DNA of 64,000 bases from contig NZ_WOEZ01000185.1 in assembly GCF_013177735.1 (NCBI RefSeq), positions 1 to 64,000 on the forward strand, read 5' to 3'. Source of the DNA: Paraburkholderia elongata (lineage in GTDB: Bacteria > Pseudomonadota > Gammaproteobacteria > Burkholderiales > Burkholderiaceae). A program made the position numbers and the translations under genes. This document shows positions 61,480 to 64,000 of the stretch, piece by piece. Numbering within the stretch: the stretch's first letter is position 1; each line of letters begins with the position of its first letter. The notes below the pieces were generated by a model. That model saw only the letters and a program-made list of their open reading frames with translations. It did no database searches and was not told where the DNA came from.

Positions 61480-62394
61480 ATGTCTGAAGCCGCCATTGAA
61501 TTCCACCAGGTTAAAAAAAGCTACGGCGAAAAGACGGTCGTCGACGGCCTGTCGTTTCATGTCAACGCCGGAGAATGTTTCGGCCTGCTCGGTCCGAACG
61601 GCGCCGGCAAGACCACCACGTTGCGCATGCTGCTCGGCATCGCCGCACCGGATGCCGGCACGATCCGCCTGTGCGGCGAACCGATTCCCGGCCGCGCGCG
61701 CGTGGCGCGAGCGCGTGTCGGCGTCGTGCCGCAGTTCGACAATCTCGATCCCGATTTCACGGTCCGCGAAAACCTGCTGGTGTTCGGCCGCTACTTCGGC
61801 CTGAGCGCCGCGCAATGCCGCGCGATGGTGCCGTCGCTGCTCGAATTCGCGCGCCTCGAGAGCAAGGCGGATGCACGCGTGAGCGAACTGTCGGGTGGCA
61901 TGAAGCGGCGCCTCACTCTGGCTCGCGCGCTCGTCAACGATCCCGACGTGCTGATCATGGATGAGCCGACCACCGGCCTCGATCCGCAAGCGCGCCATCT
62001 GATCTGGGAGCGACTGCGCTCGCTGCTCGTACGCGGCAAGACCATCCTGCTGACCACGCACTTCATGGAAGAAGCCGAACGGCTGTGCCACCGCCTGTGC
62101 GTGATCGAGGAAGGACGCAAGATCGCCGAAGGTGCGCCGCGCGCGTTGATCGCATCCGAGATAGGCTGTGATGTGATCGAAATTTTCGGACCCGATCCGG
62201 TTGCATTGCGCGATGAATTGGCGCCGCTTGTCGAGCGCACCGAAATCAGTGGCGAGACGCTCTTCTGCTATGTGAACGACGCCCAGCCGGTGCATGCCCG
62301 GCTCAAGCAACGCGCCGATCTGCGCTATCTGCATCGCCCGGCGAATCTGGAAGATGTGTTCCTGCGCCTGACCGGGCGCGAGATGCAGGACTGA
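61480..62394 (+). CDS. NodI-type ABC transporter ATPase
   Basis: 304 residues. Walker A GPNGAGKTTTLR, signature LSGGMKRRLTLARAL, Walker B VLIMDEPTTGLDPQ, then a C-terminal domain (about 225-304) of the DrrA/NodI type. Close to NodI, but chromosomal with no nod genes nearby, so the substrate is not a Nod factor by context. The permease follows after 60 bp. A TAGAAT at 61424-61429 may be its -10. Confidence 0.9.
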   Translation: MSEAAIEFHQVKKSYGEKTVVDGLSFHVNAGECFGLLGPNGAGKTTTLRMLLGIAAPDAGTIRLCGEPIPGRARVARARVGVVPQFDNLDPDFTVRENLLVFGRYFGLSAAQCRAMVPSLLEFARLESKADARVSELSGGMKRRLTLARALVNDPDVLIMDEPTTGLDPQARHLIWERLRSLLVRGKTILLTTHFMEEAERLCHRLCVIEEGRKIAEGAPRALIASEIGCDVIEIFGPDPVALRDELAPLVERTEISGETLFCYVNDAQPVHARLKQRADLRYLHRPANLEDVFLRLTGREMQD

Positions 62395-62454
62395 CGCGAA
62401 TCGGCATCGGCTCGCCATCCTCTACAGCTATAACGACACGGCAAGAGACACGCA

Positions 62455-63282
62455 ATGGACGCACGCACTTACGAACCCCACGGCGAGACACCGCCGAAGC
62501 AGGAAACCTTCGCCGCTTTCCCCGCCAACGCCGTCAACTGGATTGCGGTGTGGCGCCGCAACTATCTTGTCTGGAAGAAGCTCGCGATTGCTTCGATGTT
62601 TGGCAATCTTGCCGATCCGATGATCTATCTGTTCGGCTTGGGCTTCGGGCTTGGGCTGATGGTCGGGCATGTCGACGGCGTGTCGTATATCGCGTTTCTC
62701 GCTGCGGGCACGGTGGCATCGAGCGTGATGATGTCGGCCAGTTTCGAGTCGATGTATTCGGGGTTTTCGCGCATGCACGTACAGCGCACGTGGGAGGCGA
62801 TCATGCATACGCCGCTGACGCTCGGCGACATCGTGCTCGGCGAGGTGATCTGGGCAGGCAGCAAGTCGATGCTATCGGGCGCGGCGATCATGCTGGTCGC
62901 GGGGGCTCTCGGCTATGCGAGTTTTCCGTCGATGTTGCTGGCGTTGCCGGTGATCGTGCTAACGGGGCTCGCGTTCGCGAGTATCGCGATGGTGGTGACG
63001 GCGCTCGCGCCGTCGTATGACTTCTTTATGTTTTACCAGACGTTGGTGTTGACGCCGATGTTGCTCTTGTCCGGGGTGTTTTTTCCTGTTTCACAGTTGC
63101 CGGCCGCGGCGCGGGTCGTGACTGAACTTTTGCCTTTGGCGCATGCTGTCGATCTGATTCGGCCGGCTATGCTTGGGCGGCCTGTCGATGGTGCTGTTTT
63201 GCACGTTGCCGTGCTGGTGGCTTATGCGGTGGGTGGGTTTGTTGTTTCGGCGGTTTTGTTTCGGCGCAGGATGATGAAATAG
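62455..63282 (+). CDS. NodJ-type ABC-2 permease
   Basis: 275 residues with six hydrophobic helices; the ABC-2 signature region MHTPLTLGDIVLGEVIWAG and PMLLLSGVFFPVSQLP match NodJ. Pairs with the upstream ATPase to form a two-gene exporter of a lipid-linked or hydrophobic product. The last 300 bp drift towards lower GC and T-rich codons. Confidence 0.9.
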   Translation: MDARTYEPHGETPPKQETFAAFPANAVNWIAVWRRNYLVWKKLAIASMFGNLADPMIYLFGLGFGLGLMVGHVDGVSYIAFLAAGTVASSVMMSASFESMYSGFSRMHVQRTWEAIMHTPLTLGDIVLGEVIWAGSKSMLSGAAIMLVAGALGYASFPSMLLALPVIVLTGLAFASIAMVVTALAPSYDFFMFYQTLVLTPMLLLSGVFFPVSQLPAAARVVTELLPLAHAVDLIRPAMLGRPVDGAVLHVAVLVAYAVGGFVVSAVLFRRRMMK

Positions 63283-63341
63283 GGGTTGGGGCCTGCGGCT
63301 GGTTTTTTTCCGCGTGGCGGGTGAATCGTTTTTTTGTGCTG

Positions 63342-63573
63342 CGCGGCGCTTGTTGTCTGTTTGCCTATGGCGCTGGCATTTCCTTGATCTGGTTGCCCAC
63401 TCTGCGCTTTTTTCTGTGTGCTTACGGCGCTGGCCTTTCCTTGATTTGTTATTGGTTTATACACGGCCGGCAAAGAGAAGTAAGTGCCGCCCCGCACAGG
63501 GGCAACGCTAATAAACCAATATCAATTCAAGGAAAGGCCAACGCCATAGGCAAACAGACAAACAAGCGCCGCG
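63342..63573. repeat. Dispersed repeat, inverted and partial copies forming a large palindrome
   Basis: Arms 63342-63388 and 63528-63573 are inverted copies (CGCGGCGCTTGTTGTCTGTT against its complement), and a second forward part lies at 63414-63459. The inner segment 63464-63514 contains the complement of TTAGCGTTGCCCCTGTGCGG and of CACTTACTTCTCTTTGCCG, matching the element at 20714. No coding potential. Confidence 0.82.
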
Positions 63574-63590
63574 AAGGCAAAAACCCTCAT

Positions 63591-64000
63591 TTAATCCTCA
63601 TCATCCGTCCAAGGAATCTCCACATCAGAAATAAAAGCCACCGTTGCAAACGGCCCCCCATCCTGACGTCCGATCTTTCCATCTGCCCGCTGCCATTCCA
63701 CCCTGAACACCGTGGCCGGATCATCGGCAATCAACCGGACAGTTCGAACCTCATCCGGATCCGCCTCCTCGACGGGGCCGTCCAGCGAAACCAGCAATTC
63801 CTGTGGCCACAGCCCATCGGCGGGATCGTAAATCTTGTCGCCGTCCGGAATCAGCGTGAATGCCTCCACGCCGATCGTCGCCGACGCGTCGACAATCATC
63901 TTGCCCAAGGCGCGCAGCAACGCGGTCGCCCGTGCCGAATTGGCCTGGCGAATTGCAAGATCCCCGCGCGTCAGCGCCTGCTCAAGTTTTGGGTTTGTTT
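63591..64000 (-). CDS. Uncharacterised protein, 5' end beyond the window
   Basis: An open frame of 135 codons enters from the right edge and stops at 63591. The visible part reads LEQALTRGDLAIRQANSARAT, then a beta-rich region (FTLIPDGDKIYDPADGLWP, VRLIADDPATVFRVEWQR) and ends in acidic EIPWTDDED. No family recognised. Codon use fits the host. The start lies outside, so the length is unknown. Confidence 0.7.
   Translation of the reverse strand, partial: TNPKLEQALTRGDLAIRQANSARATALLRALGKMIVDASATIGVEAFTLIPDGDKIYDPADGLWPQELLVSLDGPVEEADPDEVRTVRLIADDPATVFRVEWQRADGKIGRQDGGPFATVAFISDVEIPWTDDED

Noticed and set aside
61480..63282. nodI/nodJ as symbiosis genes
   Set aside because: Similar two-gene exporters are common on Burkholderia chromosomes and no nod, nif or nod-box is near; named only as NodI/NodJ-type.

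Overview
The window is about 64 kb of GC-rich chromosome from a beta-proteobacterium of the Burkholderia sensu lato group, most likely Paraburkholderia. Supporting signs are the trxA-rho-rpmE neighbourhood, rpsF-priB-rpsR-rplI followed by dnaB, an L-Ara4N (arn) operon with arnA split into two genes, group III truncated haemoglobin next to NsrR, gcl-hyi-glxR, cysTWA with a CysB-type regulator, NodI/NodJ-type ABC genes, and a dispersed repeat typical of this group. The assignment is from gene content and protein similarity recalled from memory; no search was run.

Layout. 1-776: the 5' end of an IS1182-type transposase runs off the left edge, followed by the 4.5S (SRP) RNA gene on the minus strand. 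777-4762: trxA and rho; the intrinsic terminator of rho is split by a 2,074-bp insertion sequence (30-bp perfect inverted repeats, 7-bp target duplication) that sits exactly in the terminator loop and carries its own UUCG terminator facing rho. 4868-8395: MerR-MFS pair, mtfA, rpmE. 8615-11754: a GT-C glycosyltransferase-like membrane protein and a MATE exporter. 11896-14355: a MerR-controlled carboxymuconolactone decarboxylase-family gene, a ComEA-like helix-hairpin-helix protein with a histone-like tail, and a YidB-family protein. 14437-18503: clpB with a sigma-32 promoter, and the nsrR/truncated-haemoglobin divergon. 18530-20607: moeA-moaD-moaE. 21038-25153: aminotransferase-hom-thrC. 25695-33887: Mth938-domain protein, then arnT-arnE/F-like-arnB-arnC-arnA(formyltransferase)-arnA(decarboxylase)-arnD. 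34036-38165: bcp, a candidate structured small RNA or leader, a PIN-PhoH protein and an NlpC/P60 lipoprotein. 38340-44020: SDR, Pit phosphate transporter with its DUF47 partner, dnaB, and the S6-PriB-S18-L9 operon. 44315-45968: ECF sigma/anti-sigma pair. 46089-50896: LysR regulator and the divergent glyoxylate operon. 51441-53045: DUF3597 protein and asparaginase. 53163-58411: CysB-type regulator and the sulfate importer. 58682-60607: lexA with two perfect SOS boxes, a small orphan and a DUF2939 protein. 60747-64000: universal stress protein, NodI/NodJ-type exporter, a dispersed repeat, and a hypothetical gene open at the right edge.

Most of the window is ordinary core genome. The most unusual signals are the terminator-loop insertion sequence near rho and the structured, promoter- and terminator-bounded RNA between bcp and phoH.
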